DNA of 64,000 nucleotides, taken from Rhodospirillaceae bacterium (GTDB lineage Bacteria > Pseudomonadota > Alphaproteobacteria > SHVP01). A program made the position numbers and the translations under genes. This document shows positions 53,210 through 63,453 of this stretch, in pieces (position 1 is the stretch's first letter; each line of letters opens with the position of its first letter). Below the pieces are notes generated by a model. The model was not told the DNA's origin and made no database searches. It saw only the letters and a list, made by a program, of their open reading frames with translations. The DNA is taken from assembly GCA_002722055.1 (NCBI GenBank), contig PBKD01000003.1, positions 1-64,000 on the forward strand, given 5' to 3'.

Positions 53210-54076
53210 TTAGATTATTTTTATATTTTTTTTTGCACAATAATTTATGATAAATTGCCATGCTACTCTACCTGATCGTGAACCTCTATTTATTGACCAT
53301 TGATTTGCTTCACTAAGAAAATCATCTTTAATAAAATCTATTTCAAACTGTTTAGCATAATTTAAAACAATATTATTATATTGATCATAAGAGCATTTAT
53401 GAAAACCCAACCATATTCCAAATCTATCAGATAAAGATATCTTTTCATCAATATTTTCGTATGAAGTAATAGAGTTATCATCATCATTAATTATGGATTT
53501 AGGTATTAAGTGTCTTCTATTAGATGTGGCATAAAACAAAACGTTAGAGGGTTTTTCCTCCAGTCCTCCTTCAAGCATTACCTTAAGAGATTTATAATTT
53601 TCATTAGTATTTTCAAAAGATAAATCATCACAAAATATAATAAATTTTTTCTCTTTATCTTCTAAATTATTTAATAAAAATGGTATAGCTGCAAGATCAT
53701 TTTTATCCAGCTGTATTAGGTATAAATTTGGATTTATTTTTTTATTTATTTCGTAATGAACTGCTTTTACTAGTGAGCTTTTGCCCATGCCTCTGCTCCC
53801 CCAAAGAAGAACGTTATTTGCAGTAAGGCCTTTAGCAAAAAAAGAAGTATTTTTGATAAGTGTTTCTTTTGCGCTATCAATTCCAATAAGTAAATTAATA
53901 TTTATTCTATTAATCTTTTTTACAGGCCTTATAGTATTGAATTTTGAATCCCAAATAAAGCACTTATAGACATCAAATAATTTTTTATCAATTCTCTTAT
54001 GATCATTTCTAATTTTATCTATGGACTTAGAAATCTCATTAAGAGAATTAATTATATTATCTATATTTTTTGACAT
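53210..54076 (-). CDS. DUF815 family AAA-like ATPase
   Basis: 288 residues. Walker A is WGSRGMGKSSLVKA, Walker B is KFIIFCDDLSFE, and sensor-like NVLFYATSNRRHLIP and FGIWLGFHKC follow. This is the DUF815 group of AAA ATPases, whose substrate is unknown. Position between the nlpD-like gene and yajC is common in alphaproteobacteria, here on the opposite strand. A cysteine in the region (C136) is of unknown importance. Confidence 0.85.
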   Translation of the reverse strand: MSKNIDNIINSLNEISKSIDKIRNDHKRIDKKLFDVYKCFIWDSKFNTIRPVKKINRININLLIGIDSAKETLIKNTSFFAKGLTANNVLLWGSRGMGKSSLVKAVHYEINKKINPNLYLIQLDKNDLAAIPFLLNNLEDKEKKFIIFCDDLSFENTNENYKSLKVMLEGGLEEKPSNVLFYATSNRRHLIPKSIINDDDNSITSYENIDEKISLSDRFGIWLGFHKCSYDQYNNIVLNYAKQFEIDFIKDDFLSEANQWSINRGSRSGRVAWQFIINYCAKKNIKII

Positions 54077-54293
54077 TTCAGGTTAAACATATTATAAATA
54101 GGGTGTAAAAAATATAAAAAAATTATATATATTGTAAATATATATATTTCGGCAAAAAAAATAAAATTCTTAAGTATTTTATTAATTAACTTATTGAAAA
54201 ATTTATCAATTTATATAAAGTTAATATCTGATTTTTCAATTTTTTTAAAAGAGAAGAAAAAATATTAATTTATCTAAATTATAAGGAGAAGTT

Positions 54294-54653
54294 ATGTTTG
54301 TATCTATAGCTAATGCTCAAACTGCATCTGGTGGAGGTGGCTTTGATCCACTGCAATTATTACCTTTAGTTTTGATATTTGTCGTTTTCTATTTTCTTTT
54401 AATTAGACCTCAGCAGAAAAAAGCTAAAGCTCATCGAGAGATGGTTGCGCAAGTTAAAAGGGGCGATAAGGTTTTAACTGGTGGAGGTATATATGGTAAG
54501 GTTGTTAAAGTTGTAGATGAACATTCAGTTCAGATTGAGATATCAGATGGAGTTAAAGTGCACGTTGCTAGACCTACAATTACAACAGTAGTCGATAAGG
54601 GTGATACTAGTTATAACGAAAAAGATCAAACTAAACAAAATGAAAAAAAATAA
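54294..54653 (+). CDS. yajC: Sec translocase accessory subunit YajC
   Basis: 119 residues: one membrane helix LLPLVLIFVVFYFLLIRPQQ with the family R-P-Q-Q-K motif, then KKAKAHREMVAQVKRGDKVL, a beta domain and an acidic/lysine tail. It associates with SecDF-YidC. AGGAG precedes the ATG. secD follows by 12 bases. Confidence 0.95.
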   Translation: MFVSIANAQTASGGGGFDPLQLLPLVLIFVVFYFLLIRPQQKKAKAHREMVAQVKRGDKVLTGGGIYGKVVKVVDEHSVQIEISDGVKVHVARPTITTVVDKGDTSYNEKDQTKQNEKK

Positions 54654-54665
54654 CTAGGTTTAATA

Positions 54666-56282
54666 ATGAATAATTTTGATAGATGGAAATTTTCCTTTTC
54701 ACTTTTAATTATATTTATAGGTTTATTTTTTTTATATCCAAATTTTATTTCAAAAAAAAACTTAACTAATTTGCCAACTTGGCTACCCCAAAAACAAATC
54801 AATCTTGGTCTTGACTTGCAAGGAGGTTCATATTTGCTTTTAGAAATTGATATAAATTCAATTATTAATGAAAAGCTAGATTCTTTAGTAAGTGAAATTA
54901 GGACTAATTTTAGAATGCCTAACAATAGGATATCTTATACTGATTTGGGTTCTGAAAATAATAATGTTTCTGTTAGAATTATTAAAAATGATGATTTTGA
55001 TAAGGCAGTTAAAATAATTAAAGATCTATCACAACCAATTCAATCAACCAATAGTTTTTTAAGTTCAGGAAAAAAAGATTTAAAATTCAATATAGATAGG
55101 GAAAATAAACTAATTACTATTTCTTTAAATGATGAAGCTATAACTCAAAAAAGACGTTCTGCAGTTGAACAAAGTATTGAAATAATAAGACGTAGAGTAG
55201 ATGAAACAGGAACTAGGGAACCAGCAATTCAGCGTCAGGGGGATGATAGAGTTCTTGTTAAAATTCCCGGTTTAGATGACCCTGAAAGAATTAAAAATTT
55301 ACTAGGTAAAACTGCAAGGTTAACATTTCAATTAGTAGTAAATGATATTAATGTTGATGGGAGAATACCGCCTGGTATGGCAGTTTATAAAGCAGATGAC
55401 TCTAATAAAAGTTTTACTGATAAATATGTATTACAAAAAAGAGTATTGTTATCAGGAGAAAATCTATTAAATGCAAACCCGACAATTGATCAACAAACTG
55501 GTAAACCAGCAGTAGCTTTTAGGCTTAATGCTTCTGGTAGTAAACGGTTTGGAGATATTACAACTGAAAAAGTAGGCTATCAATTCGCAATTGTTTTAGA
55601 TGGAAAAGTTATTAGCGCTCCTGTAATTAGACAGCCTATAACAGGAGGTAATGGAATAATAACAGGGAGTTTTTCAGTAGATGAAGCAAATGATCTTTCA
55701 GTTCTATTGAGAGCCGGAGCACTTCCCGCACCTTTAACTATACTAGAGGAAAGAACTGTCGGTCCTGGATTAGGAGCCGACTCAGTAGCAGCTGGAAAAA
55801 TTGCCTGCATTGTTGCTTTCATAGGAATAATTATTTTTATGTTAATATCATATGGAATATTTGGTTTAGTTGCAAATTTTTCACTAATTGTAAATTTAAT
55901 TTTAATTGGTGGAGTTTTATCACTATTACAAGCAACACTTACTTTACCTGGTATTGCAGGTATTGTATTAACAATTGGTATGGCTGTAGATGCAAATGTT
56001 CTTATATTTGAAAGAATAAGGGAAGAAGTTATAAATGGTAAATCACCAATTGCTGCAATTAATAATGGGTATTCTAAAGCCATTGCAACAATTATAGATG
56101 CAAATTTAACAACCTTAATTGCAGCAGTGCTTTTATTTTCTTTTGGAAGTGGTCCAGTTAAAGGTTTTTCGGTTACTTTAGGTCTTGGTATCATTTCCTC
56201 AATGTTTACAGCTATAACTTTAAGTAAATTAATTATTTTTATTTGGTTAAGAAAATCTAAGCCAAAGTATTTACCGATTTGA
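54666..56282 (+). CDS. secD: Sec translocase subunit SecD
   Basis: 538 residues. The first membrane helix is followed by NLGLDLQGGSYLLLEID. The P1 periplasmic region follows, with RRRVDETGTREPAIQRQGDD and RVLVKIPGLDDPERIK in sequence. The C-terminal RND-type helices include ALPAPLTILEERTVGPGLG and IGMAVDANVLIFERIREEV. It uses the proton gradient to assist export. A 10-base gap separates it from secF. Confidence 0.97.
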   Translation: MNNFDRWKFSFSLLIIFIGLFFLYPNFISKKNLTNLPTWLPQKQINLGLDLQGGSYLLLEIDINSIINEKLDSLVSEIRTNFRMPNNRISYTDLGSENNNVSVRIIKNDDFDKAVKIIKDLSQPIQSTNSFLSSGKKDLKFNIDRENKLITISLNDEAITQKRRSAVEQSIEIIRRRVDETGTREPAIQRQGDDRVLVKIPGLDDPERIKNLLGKTARLTFQLVVNDINVDGRIPPGMAVYKADDSNKSFTDKYVLQKRVLLSGENLLNANPTIDQQTGKPAVAFRLNASGSKRFGDITTEKVGYQFAIVLDGKVISAPVIRQPITGGNGIITGSFSVDEANDLSVLLRAGALPAPLTILEERTVGPGLGADSVAAGKIACIVAFIGIIIFMLISYGIFGLVANFSLIVNLILIGGVLSLLQATLTLPGIAGIVLTIGMAVDANVLIFERIREEVINGKSPIAAINNGYSKAIATIIDANLTTLIAAVLLFSFGSGPVKGFSVTLGLGIISSMFTAITLSKLIIFIWLRKSKPKYLPI

Positions 56283-56292
56283 TAGGTCAATA

Positions 56293-57219
56293 ATGAAACT
56301 TTTACGTCTTGTCCCAAAAGATACAAATATATCTTTTATGAAAGTGCATATACCAGCAATTTTTATTTCAATTATTTTGGTTATTTTATCTTTAATTGGT
56401 TTTATCTTTATAGGAGTGAATTCTGGGATCGACTTTAAGGGAGGCACAAATATAGAAGTAAGAATAAGTAAAGATAGTATAAATATTTCTGATGTACGTA
56501 GTTTGTTTTCTAATTCAAATATTGGTGAAGTTAATATTCAAGAATTTGGTAAGCCACAAGATTATATTGTTAGTGTTCAAAAACAATCAGACGAAGAGGA
56601 GCTAGAACAAAGTGTTGTAGTGATAGTAAAAAAAATATTAGTAGATGAGTTTTCAGGTTTTGTTGAATTTCGTAGAACAGAAACTGTTGGGCCTGTAGTT
56701 TCTAATCAATTGAAGAAAGATGGTGCAATTGCATTAGGTGCTGCATTAATAGCTATGCTTATGTATATCTGGTTCAGGTTTGAGTGGCAATTTAGTATTG
56801 GTGCTATTATAGCATTAACACATGATGTTATTTTAACCATAGGTTTTTTAGTTTTTACAAAGCTTGAATTTAATTTAGCAACTATAGCCGCAATATTAAC
56901 AATTATTGGTTATTCAATGAATGATACTGTAGTTGTCTATGATAGAATTAGGGAAAATTTAAGGAAATATAAAAAACTAAGTATTTTTGAACTACTTAAC
57001 TTATCAGTTAACAATACTCTATCAAGAACAATTCTTACTTCTGTAACTACATTATTAGCCCTTTTTGCCTTATATATTTTTGGAGGTGCTAATATAGCTG
57101 GTTTTACACTTGTTATGATTTGGGGTGTAATAATTGGTACATACTCATCAGTTTTTATTGCAGGTCCTCTTTTAATGTATTTAAAAATTAAACAACCTAA
57201 TTCGGCCGAAATAAAGTAA
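56293..57219 (+). CDS. secF: Sec translocase subunit SecF
   Basis: 308 residues. GVNSGIDFKGGTNIEVR is the SecF N-terminal motif, FRRTETVGPVVSNQLKKDG follows, and GYSMNDTVVVYDRIRENLR with TLSRTILTSVTTLLAL are in the membrane part. It partners SecD in export. The following Mth938-like gene starts 6 bases later. Confidence 0.97.
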   Translation: MKLLRLVPKDTNISFMKVHIPAIFISIILVILSLIGFIFIGVNSGIDFKGGTNIEVRISKDSINISDVRSLFSNSNIGEVNIQEFGKPQDYIVSVQKQSDEEELEQSVVVIVKKILVDEFSGFVEFRRTETVGPVVSNQLKKDGAIALGAALIAMLMYIWFRFEWQFSIGAIIALTHDVILTIGFLVFTKLEFNLATIAAILTIIGYSMNDTVVVYDRIRENLRKYKKLSIFELLNLSVNNTLSRTILTSVTTLLALFALYIFGGANIAGFTLVMIWGVIIGTYSSVFIAGPLLMYLKIKQPNSAEIK

Positions 57220-57225
57220 TTGACA

Positions 57226-57609
57226 ATGGAATTAAGAGAATTAAATCAAGGCGGAAATAAGTTAATTGATTCATATGATAAGAATAGTTTTATTATTTCA
57301 GGTGAAAGAATAGAAGGTATTGCAATAATTTTTTATAATTTTTCTAAAAAAATAATTCTTGATAGTGAAAATGAAATAAAAAAAAATCACTTAGATGAAC
57401 TAATATCAGCAAAACCTGAAATAGATATAATTATTATTGGTCATGTACAAGGATTAGAATTTAAATTAACAACATATATTATTCAACTTTTGAAATCAAA
57501 AAATATTAAAACTGAGAAAATGATTACTAGCTCTGCTTGTCGTACATATAATCTACTTGTAAGTGAAAACAGAAAAGTTGCATGTATTTTATTTCCTGAT
57601 GAATTATAA
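57226..57609 (+). CDS. Mth938-like (DUF498) domain protein
   Basis: 127 residues, with IIIGHVQGLEFKLTTYIIQLLKSKNI and KMITSSACRTYNLLVSENRKVACILFP as the conserved core of the Mth938/NDUFAF3-like fold. In eukaryotes the relative NDUFAF3 assists complex I assembly; in bacteria the function is unknown. A secDF-linked position is common in alphaproteobacteria. ATG at 57226 is preferred to a TTG at 57220. Confidence 0.88.
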   Translation: MELRELNQGGNKLIDSYDKNSFIISGERIEGIAIIFYNFSKKIILDSENEIKKNHLDELISAKPEIDIIIIGHVQGLEFKLTTYIIQLLKSKNIKTEKMITSSACRTYNLLVSENRKVACILFPDEL

Positions 57610-57610
57610 A

Positions 57611-57642
57611 AAAGGCGTGAGGTAAATTTACCCCACACCTTT
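57611..57642 (-). terminator. intrinsic terminator of the PuuD-like gene
   Basis: A 32-base near-palindrome (AAAGGCGTGAGG ... CCCCACACCTTT). On the minus strand every position pairs (two as G-U), and a further T run follows (CCTTTTTTATAATTC). On the plus strand the same positions are mismatches and the T run is poor, so it mainly serves the minus-strand gene, perhaps weakly both. Confidence 0.85.
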
Positions 57643-57658
57643 CTAACTCTCTTATAAA

Positions 57659-58264
57659 CTAGTAAATATTTTGTGCTGAAACCATTGCATAAAGCATTGG
57701 AATTGAAAGCATAGTATTGGTTCTTGAAAAAAGCATTGCTATTTTTGCTGACTTAGCTTTTACATCAGCTTCAGCTTCTACAATACCTAGTGCCTTCTTT
57801 TGATTAGGCCATATTACAAACCAAACATTGAACCACATTATAGCACCAAGATACATACCTATACCAATTGCAGTGTGTTTAGGATCAGAGCTATTAATTC
57901 CTAATGCCAAAGCATCTAAGAAATATCCACCATACATAGCTAAAATTAATCCTGTTACTAATGTCGCCATTGCACCCCATCTAAACCAGAAAAGGGCAGC
58001 TGGTGCTATGTGTTTAGATATACCTGGTTTTTGTTCATCTGGTATTTTAGGCATAGTAGGTATCTGAACAAAATTAAAATACCACAGCAAACCTATCCAC
58101 ATTACTCCTGACAAAACATGTAACCATCTAAATAAAAAAGCCCACCAAGAATAATCAAACTCAAGTCCCTGCCCATAGGTTCCTGTAATAATAGCTATCA
58201 TGACTAGACATAGAATTATTCCAGCAATAATAGTTGAAGTTAGATTTTGAAGAATAGATGACAT
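57659..58264 (-). CDS. PuuD-like (urate hydroxylase N-terminal) membrane protein
   Basis: 201 residues with about five or six membrane segments, including the family motif RWLHVLSGVMWIGLLWYFNF with a likely haem-binding His. The second half carries YLGAIMWFNVWFVIWPNQKK and SRTNTMLSIPMLYAM. This matches the membrane domain of PuuD (urate_ox_N), but full PuuD is about 400 residues with a C-terminal cytochrome c domain that is absent here. Short stand-alone members occur in many proteobacteria. Urate oxidation is not demonstrated; no purine catabolism genes are nearby. Confidence 0.75.
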   Translation of the reverse strand: MSSILQNLTSTIIAGIILCLVMIAIITGTYGQGLEFDYSWWAFLFRWLHVLSGVMWIGLLWYFNFVQIPTMPKIPDEQKPGISKHIAPAALFWFRWGAMATLVTGLILAMYGGYFLDALALGINSSDPKHTAIGIGMYLGAIMWFNVWFVIWPNQKKALGIVEAEADVKAKSAKIAMLFSRTNTMLSIPMLYAMVSAQNIY

Positions 58265-58427
58265 AAAAAAATCCTATATAAATTAACTTTAGTTTTATTT
58301 TAGATATTAAGATAAACTGGACAAAGGTAGTTATGCAACAGTAAGCTTGCAAAAATCTATATTTTATATAAATAAATTTAAAATTAATGTTTGATTTTAG
58401 TAATTTTTAGAATTTTGCAAACAGTTA

Positions 58428-59777
58428 TCAGTTTTCATGCGTTTGTTCATGCCAGTTTGAAAAATCCTTCTTTGCTCTGTCTGTATAGAATTTTTTTCTA
58501 TCTTTTTTCTTAATTTTTTGAGTAATTGGAGGAAACAAACCAAAATTAACATTCATTGGTTGAAAAGTATTTACATTAGAGTTTTCAATAATATGATTTA
58601 AAAGTGCTCCAAAAGCTGAATTTTCTGGTGGTATTTTTACATTTTTATTTTGGTGTCTAAAGGCAGTAAATATTCCTGCAAGAATACCTATAGCTGAACT
58701 CTCAACATAACCCTCAACACCTGTAATTTGACCAGCAAAAGTTATTTTATTGTTATTTTTAAGTCTAAGAAAATTATCTAAAATTTTTGGGCTTTTTATA
58801 AATGTATTTCTATGAATACCCCCTAATCTAGCAAATTCAGCATTATTTAAACCAGGTATGCTTCTAATGATTTCTAATTGATTTTTATGCTTAATTTTTG
58901 TTTGAAAACCTACAATATTGTATAAAGTTGCCAATTTATTATCCTGTCTAAGTTGAACAACAGCCCAAGGATTTTGTTTATTATGTGGATTAGTAAGACC
59001 AACAGGTTTAAGTGGTCCCCATCTTAGAGTTTCTTGCCCTCTCTTAGCCATTTCTTCAATCGGTAAACAAGACTCAAAATAAGGAGTATTCTTTTCCCAT
59101 TCTTTAAATTCAATATTATCAGAGTGGATAAGTTTATTAACTAAATTTTTATATTCATTTTCATCTAGTGGGCAATTAATATAATCCTTACCATCTCCAT
59201 CAAAATTTGATTTATCATATCTTGACTGGAACCAGGCTATATTTAAATCAATAGAGTCTTTGTATACAATTGGTGCTATAGCATCAAAAAAATCTAAGTA
59301 ATCATTACCAGTAATTTTAATAATATAATTAGAAAAATTTTTTGATGTTAAGGGTCCAGTAGAAATTATAGTTTGCATCCAGTCATCTGGAATATAATTT
59401 ACTTCTTCTCTTATTAAATTTATATAAGGATTATTTATTATCTTATCTTGAATAGATTTTGAGAAATTTTCTCTATCTACTGCCATTGCTGAACCAGCAG
59501 GTATTTTATTTTTATCACCACACTCCATTACTAATGAACCCATTTTTCGCATTTCATAATGAAGGAGACCAACAGCGTTATTTGAACTATCATCAGATCT
59601 GAATGAATTTGAGCAAACAAGTTCTGCAAGGTAATCAGTCTTGTGTGCTTCTGATGTCCTGAAAGGTCTCATTTCATGCAAAATTACAGGAATTTTTCTT
59701 TTTGCAATTTGCCAAGCAGCCTCTACACCAGCAAGTCCTGCTCCAATAATATGTATTGGAATATTATTATCAAACAT
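58428..59777 (-). CDS. trmFO: methylenetetrahydrofolate-tRNA-(uracil-5-)-methyltransferase TrmFO
   Basis: 449 residues. IHIIGAGLAGVEAAWQIA is the FAD-binding loop, ELVCSNSFRSD holds a conserved Cys, RGQETLRWGPLKPVGL is a family signature, and AGQITGVEGYVESSAIG is the C-terminal FAD motif. It makes m5U54 in tRNA using folate and FAD. It is 14 bases downstream of uvrA on the minus strand. Confidence 0.96.
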   Translation of the reverse strand: MFDNNIPIHIIGAGLAGVEAAWQIAKRKIPVILHEMRPFRTSEAHKTDYLAELVCSNSFRSDDSSNNAVGLLHYEMRKMGSLVMECGDKNKIPAGSAMAVDRENFSKSIQDKIINNPYINLIREEVNYIPDDWMQTIISTGPLTSKNFSNYIIKITGNDYLDFFDAIAPIVYKDSIDLNIAWFQSRYDKSNFDGDGKDYINCPLDENEYKNLVNKLIHSDNIEFKEWEKNTPYFESCLPIEEMAKRGQETLRWGPLKPVGLTNPHNKQNPWAVVQLRQDNKLATLYNIVGFQTKIKHKNQLEIIRSIPGLNNAEFARLGGIHRNTFIKSPKILDNFLRLKNNNKITFAGQITGVEGYVESSAIGILAGIFTAFRHQNKNVKIPPENSAFGALLNHIIENSNVNTFQPMNVNFGLFPPITQKIKKKDRKKFYTDRAKKDFSNWHEQTHEN

Positions 59778-59791
59778 TAAATATTTACTTT

Positions 59792-62647
59792 CTATTTTTT
59801 AAGATATTTCTTTAGGTATTTTCCTGTATAACTTTTATTAACTTTACAAATATCTTCTGGTGATCCAGTTGCAACTACTTCACCTCCATTATTCCCACCA
59901 TCAGGACCAAGGTCAATTAACCAATCTGCAGTTTTAATTACATCCAGGTTATGTTCAATCACTATAACTGAATTACCTTGGCTAACTAACTTATGTAATA
60001 CAATTAATAGTTTGTTAATATCATCAAAATGAAGGCCTGTTGTAGGTTCATCTAGAATATATAATGTTTTTCCAGTAGCTCTTTTTGCTAACTCTTTTGA
60101 AAGTTTAATTCTTTGAGCTTCACCTCCAGATAGTGTTGTTGCTTGTTGGCCGATTTTTATATATCCTAGACCCACTTCTTGTAATTTTTTCATTTTTTCT
60201 CTTATAGCAGGTATAGAGTCAAAAAAAATGTTTGCTTCATCAACTGACATATCAAGTATATCAGCTATAGACTTATTTTTATATTTTATTTCTAAAGTTT
60301 CTCTATTATATCTTAAGCCATTACACACATCACACTTCACAAAAACATCAGGTAAAAAATGCATTTCAATTTTTACCAAACCATCACCCTGACATGCCTC
60401 ACACCTTCCACCCCTAACGTTAAATGAGAATCTCCCCGCCTTATAACCTCTTTGTCTAGATTCTGGTAAGTTAGCAAACCAGTCTCTTATTGGAGTAAAA
60501 GCGCCTGTATAAGTTGCTGGATTAGATCTTGGTGTTCTTCCTATAGGAGATTGATTAATATCAACAATTTTATCAATAAAATGTAGACCTTCAATTTTGG
60601 AGTATTTCCCAGGAGTTAGTCTCGAGTTATTTAGATTTTTAGAAAGTGATTTATATAATGTTTCAATTATTAAAGTTGATTTTCCACTTCCAGATACACC
60701 CGTAACACACACAAAAGTGCCAAGAGGTATTGTAACACTAATATTTTTAAGGTTATTTTCTTTAGCTCCAACGATTTTAATTTGTCTTTTATCTTTATTA
60801 ATTCTTCTTGTAGTGGGAATGGGTATACTAAGTTTTCCACTCAAATATTTACCCGTTAAACTTTTGTTATCCTTTAAAATTTGTTGAGGTTTCCCTTGTG
60901 ATATGATTTCCCCTCCATTTACTCCAGCTCCAGGTCCAATATCTACCACATAATCAGCTTCAAGAATTGCCTCTTCATCATGTTCAACAACAATAACTGT
61001 ATTGCCAAGATTTCTTAAATTTTTAAGTGTTTTTAGAAGTTTTTGATTATCCCTTTGATGTAATCCAATAGAAGGTTCGTCTAATACATATAAAACACCT
61101 GTTAAGCCAGATCCAATTTGAGATGCTAACCTTATTCGTTGACTCTCCCCTCCAGATAATGTGCCTGAAGTTCTTGATAAATTTAAATATCCAAGCCCAA
61201 CATTAACTAAAAAGTTTAGCCTCTCAGTTATTTCTTTTGTAATTCTTGCAGAGATAGTTCTTTCTTTTTTATTAAAAAATTTATTTAAATTACTAAACCA
61301 ATCTAAAGCATCTTTAATTGTAAAGTTTGTTACTTCTCCTATATTTAATTTATTTATTTTTACACATAGGGCTTCTTCCTTAAGTCTTAACCCATTACAT
61401 TTTTTGCACACTCTAACATTTTGATATTTTGATATTTCATCTCTTTTCCAGCTTGATTCAGTTTCCACCCATCTCCGTTGCATATTTGGGATTATACCCT
61501 CAAATATTTTTTTTGTTTGATAGATACTTTCATTATCCAGGTACTTCATTATTATTTTTTTATTTTGACTACCATATAGAAAAACATTTTTAACATTCTC
61601 AGGTATTTTAACCCATGGCGTATCCTTTGAAATTTTAAAATGTTTGGTAATTGAATCAATAGTTTGATTATAATATTGTGAATATGAATTAGACCAAGGT
61701 GATATTGCCCCATCATTTAACGATAAACTTTCATCAGGTATAATTAACTTTGGATCAAAATAAATATCTGTTCCTAAACCATCACATTCATCGCATGCTC
61801 CGAATGGATTATTAAATGAAAATAATCTTGGCTCAATTTCTTCTATAGTAAATCCTGATACAGGGCATGCAAATTTTGACGAAAATGTTTCAGTATTACC
61901 ACTATCAACTTCTTCAACGATAATTAATCCTTCAGATTCATTTAAACAAATTTCAACAGAGTCCGACAATCTTGTTTTAATATTCTTACTTATTACTATT
62001 CTATCTATTACAGCTTCAATATTATGTTTAATTTTTTTATTTAGGTCAGGTAATTCATCTATTTCATATATTTCTCCATCAATTTTTAATCTTTGATAGC
62101 CTTTTTTTTGTAACTCAGAAAATAGTTTTTTAAATTCTCCTTTTCTACCTCTAATAATAGGAGATAAAAGGTATAATTTTGTTTTTTCTTTTTTTTGTAA
62201 TATTCTATCTACAATTTCGCTAACTGATTGACTTTTTATTGGTTTATTTGTTGCTGGTGAATATGGTATACCAACTCTTGCATATAGAAGCCTTAAATAA
62301 TCATATATTTCTGTAACAGTACCTACAGTAGACCTTGGGTTTTTTGAAGTTGTTTTTTGTTCTATAGAAATTGCAGGCGATAGACCCGTAATTGAATCAA
62401 CTTCAGGTTTTTGCATTAATTCTAGAAATTGTCTGGCATATGCTGATAAACTTTCTACATATCTTCTTTGTCCCTCAGCATAGATTGTATCAAATGCAAG
62501 AGATGATTTTCCAGACCCTGAAATACCTGTGAATACAACGATAGATTCCTTTGGTATATCTAAATTAACTGATTTAAGGTTATGTTCCTTTGCACCTCTG
62601 ATACTTATCTCTTTATTTAGTAATTGATCGGTTCTTGTTTTTACCAT
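59792..62647 (-). CDS. uvrA: excinuclease ABC subunit A
   Basis: 951 residues. Two ABC ATPase halves: Walker [17 protein letters not shown] and [13 protein letters not shown]; signatures [16 protein letters not shown] and [13 protein letters not shown]. Zinc-finger cysteines are present in each half ([21 protein letters not shown] and CDVCNGLR). It is the damage-recognition ATPase of nucleotide excision repair. Divergent from ssb. Confidence 0.97.
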   Translation of the reverse strand: MVKTRTDQLLNKEISIRGAKEHNLKSVNLDIPKESIVVFTGISGSGKSSLAFDTIYAEGQRRYVESLSAYARQFLELMQKPEVDSITGLSPAISIEQKTTSKNPRSTVGTVTEIYDYLRLLYARVGIPYSPATNKPIKSQSVSEIVDRILQKKEKTKLYLLSPIIRGRKGEFKKLFSELQKKGYQRLKIDGEIYEIDELPDLNKKIKHNIEAVIDRIVISKNIKTRLSDSVEICLNESEGLIIVEEVDSGNTETFSSKFACPVSGFTIEEIEPRLFSFNNPFGACDECDGLGTDIYFDPKLIIPDESLSLNDGAISPWSNSYSQYYNQTIDSITKHFKISKDTPWVKIPENVKNVFLYGSQNKKIIMKYLDNESIYQTKKIFEGIIPNMQRRWVETESSWKRDEISKYQNVRVCKKCNGLRLKEEALCVKINKLNIGEVTNFTIKDALDWFSNLNKFFNKKERTISARITKEITERLNFLVNVGLGYLNLSRTSGTLSGGESQRIRLASQIGSGLTGVLYVLDEPSIGLHQRDNQKLLKTLKNLRNLGNTVIVVEHDEEAILEADYVVDIGPGAGVNGGEIISQGKPQQILKDNKSLTGKYLSGKLSIPIPTTRRINKDKRQIKIVGAKENNLKNISVTIPLGTFVCVTGVSGSGKSTLIIETLYKSLSKNLNNSRLTPGKYSKIEGLHFIDKIVDINQSPIGRTPRSNPATYTGAFTPIRDWFANLPESRQRGYKAGRFSFNVRGGRCEACQGDGLVKIEMHFLPDVFVKCDVCNGLRYNRETLEIKYKNKSIADILDMSVDEANIFFDSIPAIREKMKKLQEVGLGYIKIGQQATTLSGGEAQRIKLSKELAKRATGKTLYILDEPTTGLHFDDINKLLIVLHKLVSQGNSVIVIEHNLDVIKTADWLIDLGPDGGNNGGEVVATGSPEDICKVNKSYTGKYLKKYLKK

Positions 62648-62672
62648 TTGATTTTTTTTCTATTACTTCAAA

Positions 62673-62684
62673 AATAGTACTATT
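62673..62684. promoter_or_regulatory. palindrome in the uvrA/ssb divergent promoter
   Basis: AATAGTACTATT is a perfect 12-base palindrome in the 102-base gap between uvrA and ssb, both DNA-repair genes. It could be an operator (for example for a LexA-type repressor), but does not match the LexA motifs I know for alphaproteobacteria (GAAC/GTTC-N7-GAAC/GTTC). Confidence 0.3.
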
Positions 62685-62749
62685 ATTTTTTTTATTAATT
62701 TTATATAATATTTATATAAATTTTATTAATTAAGTTAAGGATATTCTGC

Positions 62750-63205
62750 ATGGCAGGTTCTGTAAATAAAGTAATTATTGTTGGAAATCTTGGAAGAGAT
62801 CCTGAGGTAAGAAGCATGCAAAATGGTGGGGAGCTTGTCAACCTATCTATTGCTACTTCTGAGCAATGGCGTGATAGAAACTCTAATGAAAAAAAAGAGA
62901 AAACAGAATGGCATAGAGTAGTTATATTTAATGAAAATTTAGTAAGGGTTGCAAAAGATTTCCTTCAAAAAGGTAAAAAAGTTTATATTGAAGGTCAGCT
63001 TCAAACGCGTAAATGGCAAGACCAAAATGGTAATGATAGGTATTCCACTGAGGTAGTATTAGGTAAATTTAGAGGTGAATTACAAATATTAGATGGTCGA
63101 AATTCTATTTCTGACGGTCAAGATAGTATTTCAGAAGATAATTCTATGCAACAATCTATTCCACAATCTGTTGGGGAAGATTTTGATGATGATATACCTT
63201 TCTAA
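62750..63205 (+). CDS. ssb: single-stranded DNA-binding protein
   Basis: 151 residues. OB-fold with [54 protein letters not shown] and [20 protein letters not shown]. The disordered tail ends in the partner-binding acidic tip DDDIPF. Binds ssDNA in replication and repair. GyrA follows, a usual order. Confidence 0.97.
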   Translation: MAGSVNKVIIVGNLGRDPEVRSMQNGGELVNLSIATSEQWRDRNSNEKKEKTEWHRVVIFNENLVRVAKDFLQKGKKVYIEGQLQTRKWQDQNGNDRYSTEVVLGKFRGELQILDGRNSISDGQDSISEDNSMQQSIPQSVGEDFDDDIPF

Positions 63206-63453
63206 ATTTAAATCTCCAAATTTTTTAAATTATTTGTTTTAATATACATATGTTTTATTTAAAAATTTTTAATTTTCTAAATTTATAATCGTTATTTTCT
63301 GATATTACTTTATACTATTCTAAATTATTGAAAATAAACAATAAAATTAGGTTAAAATATAACTTTTACTTCTTTATTTTTTTATTTTTTCATGCGATAA
63401 ATTATACGTAATTTTCATAAATTTTATGATTCTTCAATATATGCGAGATAATC
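63206..63453. other. intergenic region before gyrA
   Basis: 248 very AT-rich bases with no convincing ORF or RNA gene. A weak promoter candidate is TTGAAA at 63328-63333 with TTAAAA at 63352-63357 (18-base spacer). Confidence 0.35.

Noticed and set aside
55580-56326. 248-codon minus-strand ORF inside secD
   Set aside because: It lies wholly opposite secD and the secD/secF junction, and secD is unambiguous; codon pattern is that of a reverse shadow.
58161-58352. 63-codon minus-strand ORF upstream of the PuuD-like gene
   Set aside because: It overlaps the start of the PuuD-like gene in another frame and shows no family features.
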